Source: Hyphomicrobiales bacterium
Lineage (GTDB): Bacteria > Pseudomonadota > Alphaproteobacteria > Rhizobiales > Xanthobacteraceae
DNA: 64,000 nt
NCBI GenBank assembly: GCA_021732215.1
Contig: JAKFVL010000006.1
Span: 1 to 64,000, forward strand
Reading direction: 5' to 3'
Part shown: piece after piece, positions 56,981-64,000 of the stretch
How positions within the stretch are numbered: position 1 is the stretch's first letter
How the letters are laid out: each line of letters starts with the position of its first letter
Notes under the pieces: model-generated
Told to the model about the DNA's origin: nothing
Databases searched by the model: none
Seen by the model: the letters and a program-made list of their open reading frames with translations, nothing else
Made by a program: the position numbers and the translations under genes

Positions 56981-57787
56981 GTGGAGACGATCCCCCATCA
57001 AGGCCAGGATGACGGCGAGGTTGCGGTGAGCCTGCGCGGCGTCACCAAGGTCTACGACACGGGTGTCACGGCGCTCGGCCCCATCGATCTCGATGTTCGC
57101 CGTGGCGAGTTCGTCTCTCTGCTTGGCCCCTCCGGTTGCGGAAAATCAACGGCGCTGCGCATCGTCGCGGGGCTTATGACGCAAACATCGGGAGAAGTGG
57201 GCGTTGCCGCGCAAGTCAGGGAAAATTCGGTGAGGCAGCCGATCGGGTTCGTATTTCAGGAGCCGACACTGATGCCATGGGCCAGTGTGCGGGACAATGT
57301 CGGTTTGCCGCTGCGGCTGGCCAATCTCTCTCGCGATGAGGCGATCTCAAAAGCCGATCAGGTACTGTCGCAGGTCGACCTTGCCGAATTCGCCGATGCC
57401 TATCCGCGCGAATTGTCGGGCGGCATGAAGATGCGGGTTTCGCTGGCGCGGGCGCTGGTGACCGATCCCGGCATTCTGTTGATGGACGAGCCTTTCGCCG
57501 CGCTCGACGAAATCACGCGCTTTCGTCTCAATAACGATCTGCTCGATCTGTGGCGCAAGCTGCGCAAGACCGTGATCTTCGTCACCCATTCGGTGTTCGA
57601 GTCGGTCTATCTGTCCGAGCGCGTCGTCGTCATGACCCCGCGGCCCGGCCGGACGAGCGCCGAGTTTCGAATCGAGGCGCCATCATCGCGCGACGAGGAT
57701 TTCCGCACCTCCGCTGGCTACGCTGCGCAATGCCGTGACGTTTCGGCCGCGTTGGCCAAAACCAGCGGTGAAAGGCCTGTGCGATGA
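56981..57787 (+). CDS. ABC transporter ATP-binding protein
   Basis: A 268-residue ATPase of the SsuB/TauB/ThiZ type. Walker A GPSGCGKST, Q-loop FVFQEPTLMPW, signature ELSGGMKMRV, Walker B LLMDEPFAALDE, H-loop VTHSVFES. GTG 56981 is 5 bp after the binding-protein stop, and its stop overlaps the permease ATG (57784-57787), so translation is coupled. Confidence 0.94.
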   Translation: METIPHQGQDDGEVAVSLRGVTKVYDTGVTALGPIDLDVRRGEFVSLLGPSGCGKSTALRIVAGLMTQTSGEVGVAAQVRENSVRQPIGFVFQEPTLMPWASVRDNVGLPLRLANLSRDEAISKADQVLSQVDLAEFADAYPRELSGGMKMRVSLARALVTDPGILLMDEPFAALDEITRFRLNNDLLDLWRKLRKTVIFVTHSVFESVYLSERVVVMTPRPGRTSAEFRIEAPSSRDEDFRTSAGYAAQCRDVSAALAKTSGERPVR

Positions 57788-58611
57788 GCAACGTCCGGGG
57801 GAGCGAACCAAATCCTGTTTCGGCGCGGGATCGGCTCGAGCGCAGGCTTCAATTCGTTCTGCCTGTGGTGGTTCTCGCCGCCGGCATTGCGATTTGGCAC
57901 CTGATCGTTCGCATCAACGATCTGCCGCCTTACATTCTGCCCGGTCCGGGCGCGGTTTTCGCCACCCTGATCGAGGATTGGTCCGTGCTCTGGCAATCGC
58001 TGCTCGTCACATTGACGACAACGTTGCAGGGCTTCATGGCTGCAGCCATTGGTGGCGTTGCGCTTGGTTTGCTGTTCAGCCGGTCCCGGTGGCTCGAATA
58101 CTCGCTATTTCCCTATGCCGTGGTTTTGCAGGTGACACCCGTCATCGCCATCGCGCCGCTGCTGCTGATCTATCTGCCGCAGCAGCTTGCGGTGGTTGCC
58201 TGCGCATGGATCGTCGCATTCTTCCCGGTGCTGTCCAACACGATGCTGGGATTGAATTCGGTCGACCGCAATCTGGCCGGGCTTTTCAGGCTGTATCGCG
58301 CCTCGGGATTCCAGACGTTACGGTATCTGCGGCTGCCTGCTGCGCTCCCTTATATTCTCGGCGGATTGCGCATCGCGGGAGGGCTGTCGCTGATCGGCGC
58401 GGTGGTCGCGGAGATCGCAGCCGGCGCTGCAGGTTCGGGATCGGGGCTGGCTTACCGCATCGCGGAGTCCGGATATCGTCTCAACATCCCGCGAATGTTC
58501 GCCGCTTTGTTGTTGCTATCGATCGCGGGCATTGTCATCTATGCGCTGCTTGCGCTGGTATCATATCTGATGCTGCGGCGCTGGCATGAAAGTGCGCTCG
58601 GAAAGGATTGA
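57784..58611 (+). CDS. ABC transporter permease
   Basis: A 275-residue permease with six predicted helices and the cytoplasmic EAA-like loop around NLAGLFRLYRASGFQTLRYLRLPAALPYILGGLRI, as in SsuC/TauC/ThiX-type proteins. It overlaps the ATPase gene by 4 bp. The 2-hydroxyacid dehydrogenase starts 3 bp after its stop. Confidence 0.93.
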   Translation: MSNVRGSEPNPVSARDRLERRLQFVLPVVVLAAGIAIWHLIVRINDLPPYILPGPGAVFATLIEDWSVLWQSLLVTLTTTLQGFMAAAIGGVALGLLFSRSRWLEYSLFPYAVVLQVTPVIAIAPLLLIYLPQQLAVVACAWIVAFFPVLSNTMLGLNSVDRNLAGLFRLYRASGFQTLRYLRLPAALPYILGGLRIAGGLSLIGAVVAEIAAGAAGSGSGLAYRIAESGYRLNIPRMFAALLLLSIAGIVIYALLALVSYLMLRRWHESALGKD

Positions 58612-58614
58612 GGA

Positions 58615-59586
58615 ATGGCTGCGGGCAAGGTCGATGTACTGATTTACGGTCCTTCAAAACCGGTCGTCGACGGCGGGTTTAGCGATGACTTCATTCTGCA
58701 TAAATTCAACAACCATCACGATCTCAGCCGGCTCGGCTCGGATGTGGCGAACCGGATTCGCGGTGTCGCTGTCACCGGTCTGGTTCAGGCTGACAGGGTG
58801 ATGCTGTCGCGCTTCCCAAAGGTCGAGATCGTGTCGTCCTTTGGCGTCGGCTACGATCATATCGATATAAATTATGCAATGGATCGCAACATCGTCGTTA
58901 CCAACACGCCCGACGTGCTGACCGAAGAGGTCGCCGATGTCGCGCTGGGACTTCTGATCGCGACGCTGCGCGAATTCATCAAGGCGGATCGCTATCTGCG
59001 CTCCGGTCACTGGATGACGCAAAATTTTCCGCTCAGCGCCGGTTCGCTGCGTGATCGCACCGTCGGCATGGTCGGCATGGGACGCATCGGGCAGGCGATC
59101 GCACGCCGCCTCGATGCCTCGCTGGTGCCGGTGGTCTATCATTCGCGCAATCCGGCGAAGGATGTCGGCTACAAACATTATCCCAGCCTGATCGAGATGG
59201 CGAAGGACGTCGATACGCTGATCGCGATCACGCCGGGCGGTCCCTCGACCGCGAAGATCATCAACGCCGAGGTGCTCAAGGCGCTCGGCCCGCGCGGCGT
59301 GCTGATCAATGTCGCCCGCGGATCCGTGGTCGACGAGGAAGCGATGATCGCGGCGCTGAAGGACGGCACCATCATGGCAGCCGGCCTCGACGTGTTCGCC
59401 AACGAGCCGAACGTGCCCGCTGTGCTGGGCGCCATGCAGAACGTGGTTCTGCTTCCGCATATCGCTTCCGCATCGGTGACCACTCGCAACGCCATGGACA
59501 AGCTCGTGGTAGACAACCTGCTGGCATGGTTCAGCGGCAAGCCGCCAATCACCCCGGTTCCGGAAACGCCGCCCAAGGGCCGCTAA
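58615..59586 (+). CDS. D-isomer-specific 2-hydroxyacid dehydrogenase family protein
   Basis: A 323-residue NAD(P)-dependent dehydrogenase. NAD motif VGMVGMGRIGQAIARRL; catalytic Arg in NVARGSVVDEEA, Glu in VFANEPNVP and His in LPHIASAS. It resembles glyoxylate/hydroxypyruvate reductases. It starts 3 bp after the permease gene and so belongs to the importer operon, suggesting that a 2-hydroxy or 2-oxo acid arises from the imported compound. Confidence 0.93.
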   Translation: MAAGKVDVLIYGPSKPVVDGGFSDDFILHKFNNHHDLSRLGSDVANRIRGVAVTGLVQADRVMLSRFPKVEIVSSFGVGYDHIDINYAMDRNIVVTNTPDVLTEEVADVALGLLIATLREFIKADRYLRSGHWMTQNFPLSAGSLRDRTVGMVGMGRIGQAIARRLDASLVPVVYHSRNPAKDVGYKHYPSLIEMAKDVDTLIAITPGGPSTAKIINAEVLKALGPRGVLINVARGSVVDEEAMIAALKDGTIMAAGLDVFANEPNVPAVLGAMQNVVLLPHIASASVTTRNAMDKLVVDNLLAWFSGKPPITPVPETPPKGR

Positions 59587-59601
59587 TAAGGGCCACTGAA
59601 C

Positions 59602-60342
59602 ATGAGACTGCAGGCGAGACATGGACTGACAGGATTTCGCGTGTGGCCGCTGTGTTGCGCGATTGTTCTTTCGGTTGCGGTTTCGCATGCGATGATGCCG
59701 GCCCAAATGGCGCTTGCGCAAAGCAGCCGCTCTCTCGCCGCCGACATGGTCGGGCAATGGGAGCTTTCGACGGCGGAGCGCAGCAAGACCTGCGCCGTGA
59801 CGCTCAAGGCCGATCCGGCATCTCAGGGATTGAAGCTCGAACTCGAAAAGGGCTGCGCGGAGGCGCTGCCTTTCACAAGGGATATCACATCGTGGTCGGT
59901 GAAGGGCCTCGACATCGTCCGGCTTCAGGATGCCAAAGGGCAACCCGTGATCGATTTCACCGAGGTCGAGAGCGGCATCTTCGAAGGGCTGCGTACCGGC
60001 GAGGGTGTTTACATCCTGCAGGATCTCGTGTCTGCAAGATCGCTGGCGCGCTCAATGGATCAGATGATCGGCGACTGGGCCATGGTCCGCAGCAACAACC
60101 GGGTGATCTGCGGCCTGACGCTGACCAACACCGAGGCCGGTCCGGATAATTTCGCGGCGTTTCTCAAGCCGCGCTGCGATCCGCTGGTTGCAACATTTGC
60201 TCCGAACGCCTGGCGGCTCGATCGCGGAGAGCTGGTGCTGCAATCGGCGAGCGGCGAGACATGGCGCTTTCAGGCCGACGACAATGCGCAGTGGCGGCGG
60301 GTGCCGGACAGCCCCGATCCGTTTATCATGATACGGCAATAG
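59602..60342 (+). CDS. Exported protein with two Inh-like inhibitor domains
   Basis: A 246-residue exported protein with a long signal segment (cleavage near ALAQS, residue 40) and two similar beta-rich halves: MVGQWELSTAERSKTCAVTL at about residue 48 and MIGDWAMVRSNNRVICGLTL at about 153. Each holds a Trp, a first-strand Cys, and a second Cys later (EKGCAEALPF; KPRCDPLVAT), the pattern of AprI/Inh metalloprotease inhibitors, which normally have one domain. It follows the dehydrogenase gene by 15 bp. No serralysin-type protease is in the window. Confidence 0.82.
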   Translation: MRLQARHGLTGFRVWPLCCAIVLSVAVSHAMMPAQMALAQSSRSLAADMVGQWELSTAERSKTCAVTLKADPASQGLKLELEKGCAEALPFTRDITSWSVKGLDIVRLQDAKGQPVIDFTEVESGIFEGLRTGEGVYILQDLVSARSLARSMDQMIGDWAMVRSNNRVICGLTLTNTEAGPDNFAAFLKPRCDPLVATFAPNAWRLDRGELVLQSASGETWRFQADDNAQWRRVPDSPDPFIMIRQ

Positions 60343-60369
60343 CGCTGCTGGATACCATGGATCATGTGA

Positions 60370-61383
60370 TCAGCTTGCCATTACGCCGTCGCGCCAACGT
60401 CCGGGAGTCACACCCGTCACGCGCTTGAAGGCGCGGCTAAATGCGGCTTCGGATTCATAGCCGACATCCGCGGCAATGGCGGCGAAACTGTCATTGCCGT
60501 TTCGCATTCGATCGGCAGCGATTTGCATGCGCCAATTGGTTATGTATTCCATCGGTGCCTGGCCCATCACCGCGTTGAACCGTTCGGCAAGCACCGTGCG
60601 CGAGGATCCGGCCTCACGGGCAAGGTCATCCACCGTCCAGCGGCGTGCAGGGTTACCGTGCACGAAATGCATCGCCCGGCTAACGATTGGATCATTCAGT
60701 CCCGCAAACCATCCTGTTGCGCCTGGCGGAAGCTCCATGGCGTAGCGGCGCAGGACCTCAACAAACAACAACTCCATCAGGCGACCAAGCATAAGTTCGC
60801 TACCGGGAGCGGCAGCGTCGGCAAGCTCCAGAATTTGCCTAACCGTCGATGTGATGATCGCACTGACCTTGTCGTCACCCGTTCGATCAATCAGCAATGG
60901 GGGCAGGGTGCGAAATACCGGCGTGAACAGAAACTCTGACGATTCGATAAACCCGCATACCATTCGTGTTTCTTGGCCGCCGCCGCCATGATTGATCGTC
61001 CACATCCCGTTCAGGGAGCTTGGACGCACAAGTTCATCGGCGATTGTCATTCTGACGCTTTCGCCGTCCCAAAACTTGTGCGCGTCCGCGAATGGCATCA
61101 GCAGAATGTCGCCGGCCGACACGATCCTTTGTTCACCCGTCGCAATTTCGACGGTGCAGCCGCCAGCTGCAATCAGATGGAAGATGCTCACGTGGCGCAA
61201 TTGCGCCATCGGCGTGCGTTCATCGAATTGCTTGGGACTGATGACGCCGAACGGCGCTGTAAAGCTGGCGTTGAGAAAAACCGATCCGGTCAGGCGCACC
61301 GCCCGCAACATCTCGGCGAGCACATCGTGATCGCCGCGGGCGTTTCCCGGCGTAGCTGCAAAGGATGGCGGCGTCCCGATCAT
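60370..61383 (-). CDS. AraC family transcriptional regulator with cupin-type N-terminus
   Basis: A 337-residue regulator. The N-terminal cupin-like half has FHLIAAGGCTVEI ... GDILLMPFADAHKFWDG. The C-terminal AraC-type double helix-turn-helix runs from about residue 225 (RRWTVDDLAREAGSSRTVLAERFNAVMGQAPMEYITNWRM) to the end (VGYESEAAFSRAFKRVTGVTPG). It is divergent from a methyltransferase gene about 600 bp away, a possible target. Confidence 0.92.
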   Translation of the reverse strand: MIGTPPSFAATPGNARGDHDVLAEMLRAVRLTGSVFLNASFTAPFGVISPKQFDERTPMAQLRHVSIFHLIAAGGCTVEIATGEQRIVSAGDILLMPFADAHKFWDGESVRMTIADELVRPSSLNGMWTINHGGGGQETRMVCGFIESSEFLFTPVFRTLPPLLIDRTGDDKVSAIITSTVRQILELADAAAPGSELMLGRLMELLFVEVLRRYAMELPPGATGWFAGLNDPIVSRAMHFVHGNPARRWTVDDLAREAGSSRTVLAERFNAVMGQAPMEYITNWRMQIAADRMRNGNDSFAAIAADVGYESEAAFSRAFKRVTGVTPGRWRDGVMAS

Positions 61384-61980
61384 TGAGAGAATAGGCCTCC
61401 CGCAATATCCATCAACCGTGAAAGCGCCAGTTTTTTCTGACGCTTTGAGAATAACCGATGGATACCGGCATGATCAAGAACCGCTGCCGCGCTGGTTGCC
61501 CGGCAGATTTAGCGATTTCAGTATTGCCGGGACCATTGGATAGCGCGGCGAAGGTCGACGTCGCGATTTGCCGGAAAGGGGGACAAAAAAGCCATTCGTC
61601 CGAATGGCATAGACGCGGAGCGTGAAGTGAGAAGTTTTTCAGGAAGGTTTGGCGTTATTGCGCCGTTGATAACGGGTTTGATTGTGCGGTCGGGCGGTTT
61701 TCGCAACATCGCGAATCGAGCAAACGCGACGATATACGGAGGCATAACGCAGTTCGTCTCGCTTCTTTCCAGGCCCCGAGGATCGCGAGTCCGAATGTTC
61801 ATGGCTGGTGTCGCTGGCATCTCGTTCGCCGCGATCATGTCGCTGGTCGAGACAGGCGATCTGGGAGGCTTCGCGATGTCGTTGTGCCAAACCCTCCGGG
61901 CTCTGGTCAGTCTCATCCCTATGCAGCGATAGCTCAAAAATCGAACCGTAAGCCATTTTAACCAGAAGAGGATCAGGACA
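61384..61980. other. Intergenic region between AraC regulator and methyltransferase
   Basis: About 600 bp in which only a weak candidate gene (61627-61932, listed separately) was seen. GGAG lies 5 bp before that GTG. No palindrome or clear promoter was recognised; binding sites for the adjacent AraC regulator are likely but not evident. Confidence 0.45.
61627..61932 (+). CDS. Possible small membrane protein, 101 residues
   Basis: A GTG-started frame with GGAG upstream. It encodes a basic protein with two hydrophobic stretches (FGVIAPLITGLIV; MFMAGVAGISFAAIMSLV) and no recognised domain. The opposite strand is also open for 134 codons, so it may be chance. I list it with low confidence. Confidence 0.3.
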   Translation: MRSFSGRFGVIAPLITGLIVRSGGFRNIANRANATIYGGITQFVSLLSRPRGSRVRMFMAGVAGISFAAIMSLVETGDLGGFAMSLCQTLRALVSLIPMQR

Positions 61981-62811
61981 ATGAGTGTTCAAACATGCAT
62001 ACCCGCCACAATTGACCTTGCCGCCGTCAAGACGCGCCAGCACGGCGCATGGTCGTCCGGCAATTATGCGATTGTCGGGACCACGCTGCAGATTGTCGGC
62101 GAGATGCTCTGCGAGGCCGTCGACCTGCGCAGTAACCAGCGTGTTCTCGACGTCGCCGCCGGCAACGGCAATGCGACGCTGGCCGCAGCGCGCCGCTTCG
62201 CCGAGGTGGTATCGACGGACTACGTCGCCGCACTTCTCGAACGCGGCCGGGCACGCGCCGAGGCTGATGGATTGCAGGTCTCTTTCCGGGAAGCCGATGC
62301 GGAGAATCTGCCGTTCGCCGACGCCACTTTTGATGTCGTTCTTTCAACCTTCGGCGTCATGTTCACGCCGAACCAAGAGCAGGCTGCACGCGAACTGATG
62401 CGCGTCTGTCGTCCGGGCGGCAAGATCGGCTTGGCCAACTGGACGCCGGAGAGTTTCATCGGTCAGTTGTTCAAGACCATCGGCCAGTACGTTCCGCCAG
62501 CCCCTGGCGTGAAGTCTCCCGCACTATGGGGCAACAGGGCGCATCTCGACACCCTGTTCGGTTCGCAGGCGACCGTCGCAGCGGAAAGCAGGAATTTTGT
62601 CTTCCGATACAGGTCGCCAAAGCATTGGCTGGAAGTTTTCCGCAACTACTATGGTCCGGTCCTGAAGGCATTCGCGGCGATCGACCCGCAGGCGCGCGAG
62701 GCGCTTGAAGCCGACCTCCATGGTTTGATCGGAAAATTCAACATCGCCCGGGACGGCACGCTGATTATCCCCGGCGAATATCTCGAAGCGGTCGTTACCA
62801 GAAAAAAATGA
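61981..62811 (+). CDS. Class I SAM-dependent methyltransferase
   Basis: A 276-residue methyltransferase of the UbiE/type-11 fold. Motif I VLDVAAGNGNATLAAARR, motif II region DYVAALLERGRARAE, then FREADAENLPFADATFDVVLS and RVCRPGGKIGLANW. The substrate is unknown; similar genes sit next to AraC-type regulators, as here. GAGGATC lies a few bases before ATG 61981. Confidence 0.88.
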   Translation: MSVQTCIPATIDLAAVKTRQHGAWSSGNYAIVGTTLQIVGEMLCEAVDLRSNQRVLDVAAGNGNATLAAARRFAEVVSTDYVAALLERGRARAEADGLQVSFREADAENLPFADATFDVVLSTFGVMFTPNQEQAARELMRVCRPGGKIGLANWTPESFIGQLFKTIGQYVPPAPGVKSPALWGNRAHLDTLFGSQATVAAESRNFVFRYRSPKHWLEVFRNYYGPVLKAFAAIDPQAREALEADLHGLIGKFNIARDGTLIIPGEYLEAVVTRKK

Positions 62812-62880
62812 TCTGGAGTTTCGTGGTGGGCGCGGCGAATATGCCGCGCCCGTACTCGTTGGGTTTATAGGTGAATCCCG

Positions 62881-63597
62881 TCACATCAGCTTCATGCCCT
62901 TCAGGCTGGCATGACCGTTCTTGCCGACAATGATGTGATCGTGCACGGCAATGCCGAGCGTGCTTGCGATGTCCACGATCGATTTCGTCATCTGGATATC
63001 CGCCGTCGATGGGGTGGGGTCGCCGGACGGATGGTTGTGCACCAGAATGATGGCGGTCGCCGACAATTCCAGCGCGCGCTTGACCACTTCGCGCGGATAG
63101 ACCGGCGTGTGATCGACGGTGCCGACCTGTTGCAGTTCGTCGGCGATGAGCTGGTTTCGCTTGTCGAGAAACAGGATGCGGAACTGCTCCTTGTCGGCGA
63201 ACGCCATCGCGGTCCGGCAATAGTCGATCACCGAAGACCACGACGACAGCAACGTTCGCTGCTTGACCTGGCCCTTGGCAACGCGGCTGGCGGTGGCGGC
63301 GATCAGCTTGATTTCGACGACGACAGTATCGCCGATCCCGTTCACTTCTCGCAGCCGGGCTTCGGGCGCATGAACCACCTCTGCGAATGAGCCAAACCGT
63401 TGGATGAGGTCCTTGGCGATTGGCTTGACGTCGCGGCGCGGCAGTGCGCGAAACAGAACCATTTCGAGCAGTTCGTAGTCGCTCAGCGCATCCGCGCCGA
63501 CGTTACGGAATCGGCCGCGAAGCCGTTCGCGGTGGCCATGATAATGCGGCGCTTCGGAGAAGCCTGCTTGCTGGGGATCGTCGTTGTCGTCAGACAT
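62881..63597 (-). CDS. radC: RadC family JAB/MPN-domain protein
   Basis: A 238-residue RadC. An N-terminal helix-hairpin-helix-like part ([19 protein letters not shown]) precedes the JAMM metal site: [15 protein letters not shown] (His, His, Asp) and an upstream Glu. The RadC name reflects an old DNA-repair mutation now known to map elsewhere; the activity is unproven. ATG 63597 gives a standard start ([13 protein letters not shown]); a longer frame to 63663 is possible. map is upstream on the same strand. Confidence 0.9.
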   Translation of the reverse strand: MSDDNDDPQQAGFSEAPHYHGHRERLRGRFRNVGADALSDYELLEMVLFRALPRRDVKPIAKDLIQRFGSFAEVVHAPEARLREVNGIGDTVVVEIKLIAATASRVAKGQVKQRTLLSSWSSVIDYCRTAMAFADKEQFRILFLDKRNQLIADELQQVGTVDHTPVYPREVVKRALELSATAIILVHNHPSGDPTPSTADIQMTKSIVDIASTLGIAVHDHIIVGKNGHASLKGMKLM

Positions 63598-63714
63598 CGG
63601 GTCGCGGGCGCACCTCGGTTGAGGGTCCAGAATGCGCGGCCCCGGCGGCAATGGAAACGGCAAGAAATTGCGCTTGCGGCAGCCTCGGAAATGGCCTCGC
63701 GGACTTCAGGCCAA

Positions 63715-64000
63715 TCAGACGAAAGGCGGCTTGTCGCGCTTGCCCGGCGACAGCGTGAAAATCTCCACGCCGGTCTGGGTCACGCCGACCGAATGCTCGA
63801 ACTGGGCCGACAGCGAGCGGTCGCGCGTCACCGCGGTCCATCCGTCGGACAGGATTTTGACGTGCGGCTTGCCGAGATTGATCATCGGCTCGATGGTGAA
63901 GAGCATGCCGGGTTTCAGCTCGACGCCTTCGCCTGGGCGGCCGACGTGGATGATGTTGGGTTCGTCGTGGAACATCCGGCCGAGGCCGTGGCCGCAGAAA
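63715..64000 (-). CDS. map: Methionine aminopeptidase, C-terminal part (runs off the window)
   Basis: The visible 94 codons cover the C-terminal part of type I MetAP, which removes the initiator Met from new proteins. Metal ligands are in FCGHGLGRMFHDEPN (His), MLFTIEPMINLG (Glu) and QFEHSVGVTQTG (Glu). The stop is at the complement of 63715-63717; the start lies beyond position 64000. It lies upstream of radC on the same strand, a common order in the Hyphomicrobiales. Confidence 0.93.
   Translation of the reverse strand, partial: FCGHGLGRMFHDEPNIIHVGRPGEGVELKPGMLFTIEPMINLGKPHVKILSDGWTAVTRDRSLSAQFEHSVGVTQTGVEIFTLSPGKRDKPPFV

Noticed and set aside
61639-62043. 134-codon frame on the - strand between AraC regulator and methyltransferase
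   Set aside because: It overlaps the methyltransferase start and has low-complexity His/Arg-rich sequence with no domain.
62881-63597. RadC as part of a defence or phage module
   Set aside because: Its neighbour is map in an arrangement common to core chromosomes of this order, and no defence genes are near.

Overview
The window is chromosomal DNA from a GC-rich alphaproteobacterium. The best fit is the Nitrobacteraceae (Bradyrhizobium, Afipia, Rhodopseudomonas or Tardiphaga type). This rests on gene order (argJ/ppiase/secA; aroK-aroB-CorC-like/bolA/dnaJ-like/cobS/cobT; SUV3-like helicase-S4-fdxA-carD), on the aerobic CobS/CobT cobaltochelatase, and on several families of palindromic intergenic repeats of the kind seen in these genomes. 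I found no rRNA, CRISPR array, insertion sequence, phage or integrase-bearing island.

Layout. 0-20 kb is mostly housekeeping: argJ, a parvulin-type isomerase, secA, a YafK-like L,D-transpeptidase-family lipoprotein, accA, xerD with a 48-residue membrane protein in front of it, aroK-aroB, a CNNM/CBS protein, bolA, a J-domain protein, cobS-cobT, a phytase-like esterase and a TctC-type binding protein. 20-30 kb holds rpmB, a DUF3108-type protein, a SUV3-like helicase, an S4 protein, the 7Fe ferredoxin gene fdxA, carD, an M48 peptidase lipoprotein and a secreted SNase-like nuclease. 30-40 kb is a CoA-thioester catabolic block: a branched-chain amino acid type binding protein, two enoyl-CoA hydratases, a VOC protein, an NDP-forming acyl-CoA synthetase, a probable heteromeric acyl-CoA dehydrogenase pair and an SDR. 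Repeats separate many of its genes.

40-50 kb has small membrane and hypothetical genes, a 2-dehydropantoate 2-reductase, a glycosyltransferase, a complete TRAP transporter with an excellent sigma-54 promoter match, a tRNA-Arg(CCT) and an MMPL-type exporter behind an extended -10 promoter. 50-64 kb has an FMN glutamate synthase family protein, an OprB-type porin preceded by a Fur-like box, a divergent creatininase-family gene / ABC importer / 2-hydroxyacid dehydrogenase group, a double-domain Inh-like protein, an AraC regulator, a methyltransferase, radC, and the 3' end of map, which runs off the window.

No protein-coding system looks clearly new. The most unusual structure is a pair of complex palindromes found at two places (21.90-22.07 kb and 39.14-39.30 kb). 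At both places two long stems, each with a 3-4 nt A/T bulge 14-16 bp from a 23-25 nt loop, flank a related spacer that begins AATC and contains ATATTT. At the first place the start codon of the SUV3-like helicase lies inside one loop. Other points of interest are the sigma-54 promoter, the Fur-like box, and a repeat module shared between two otherwise different repeat families.
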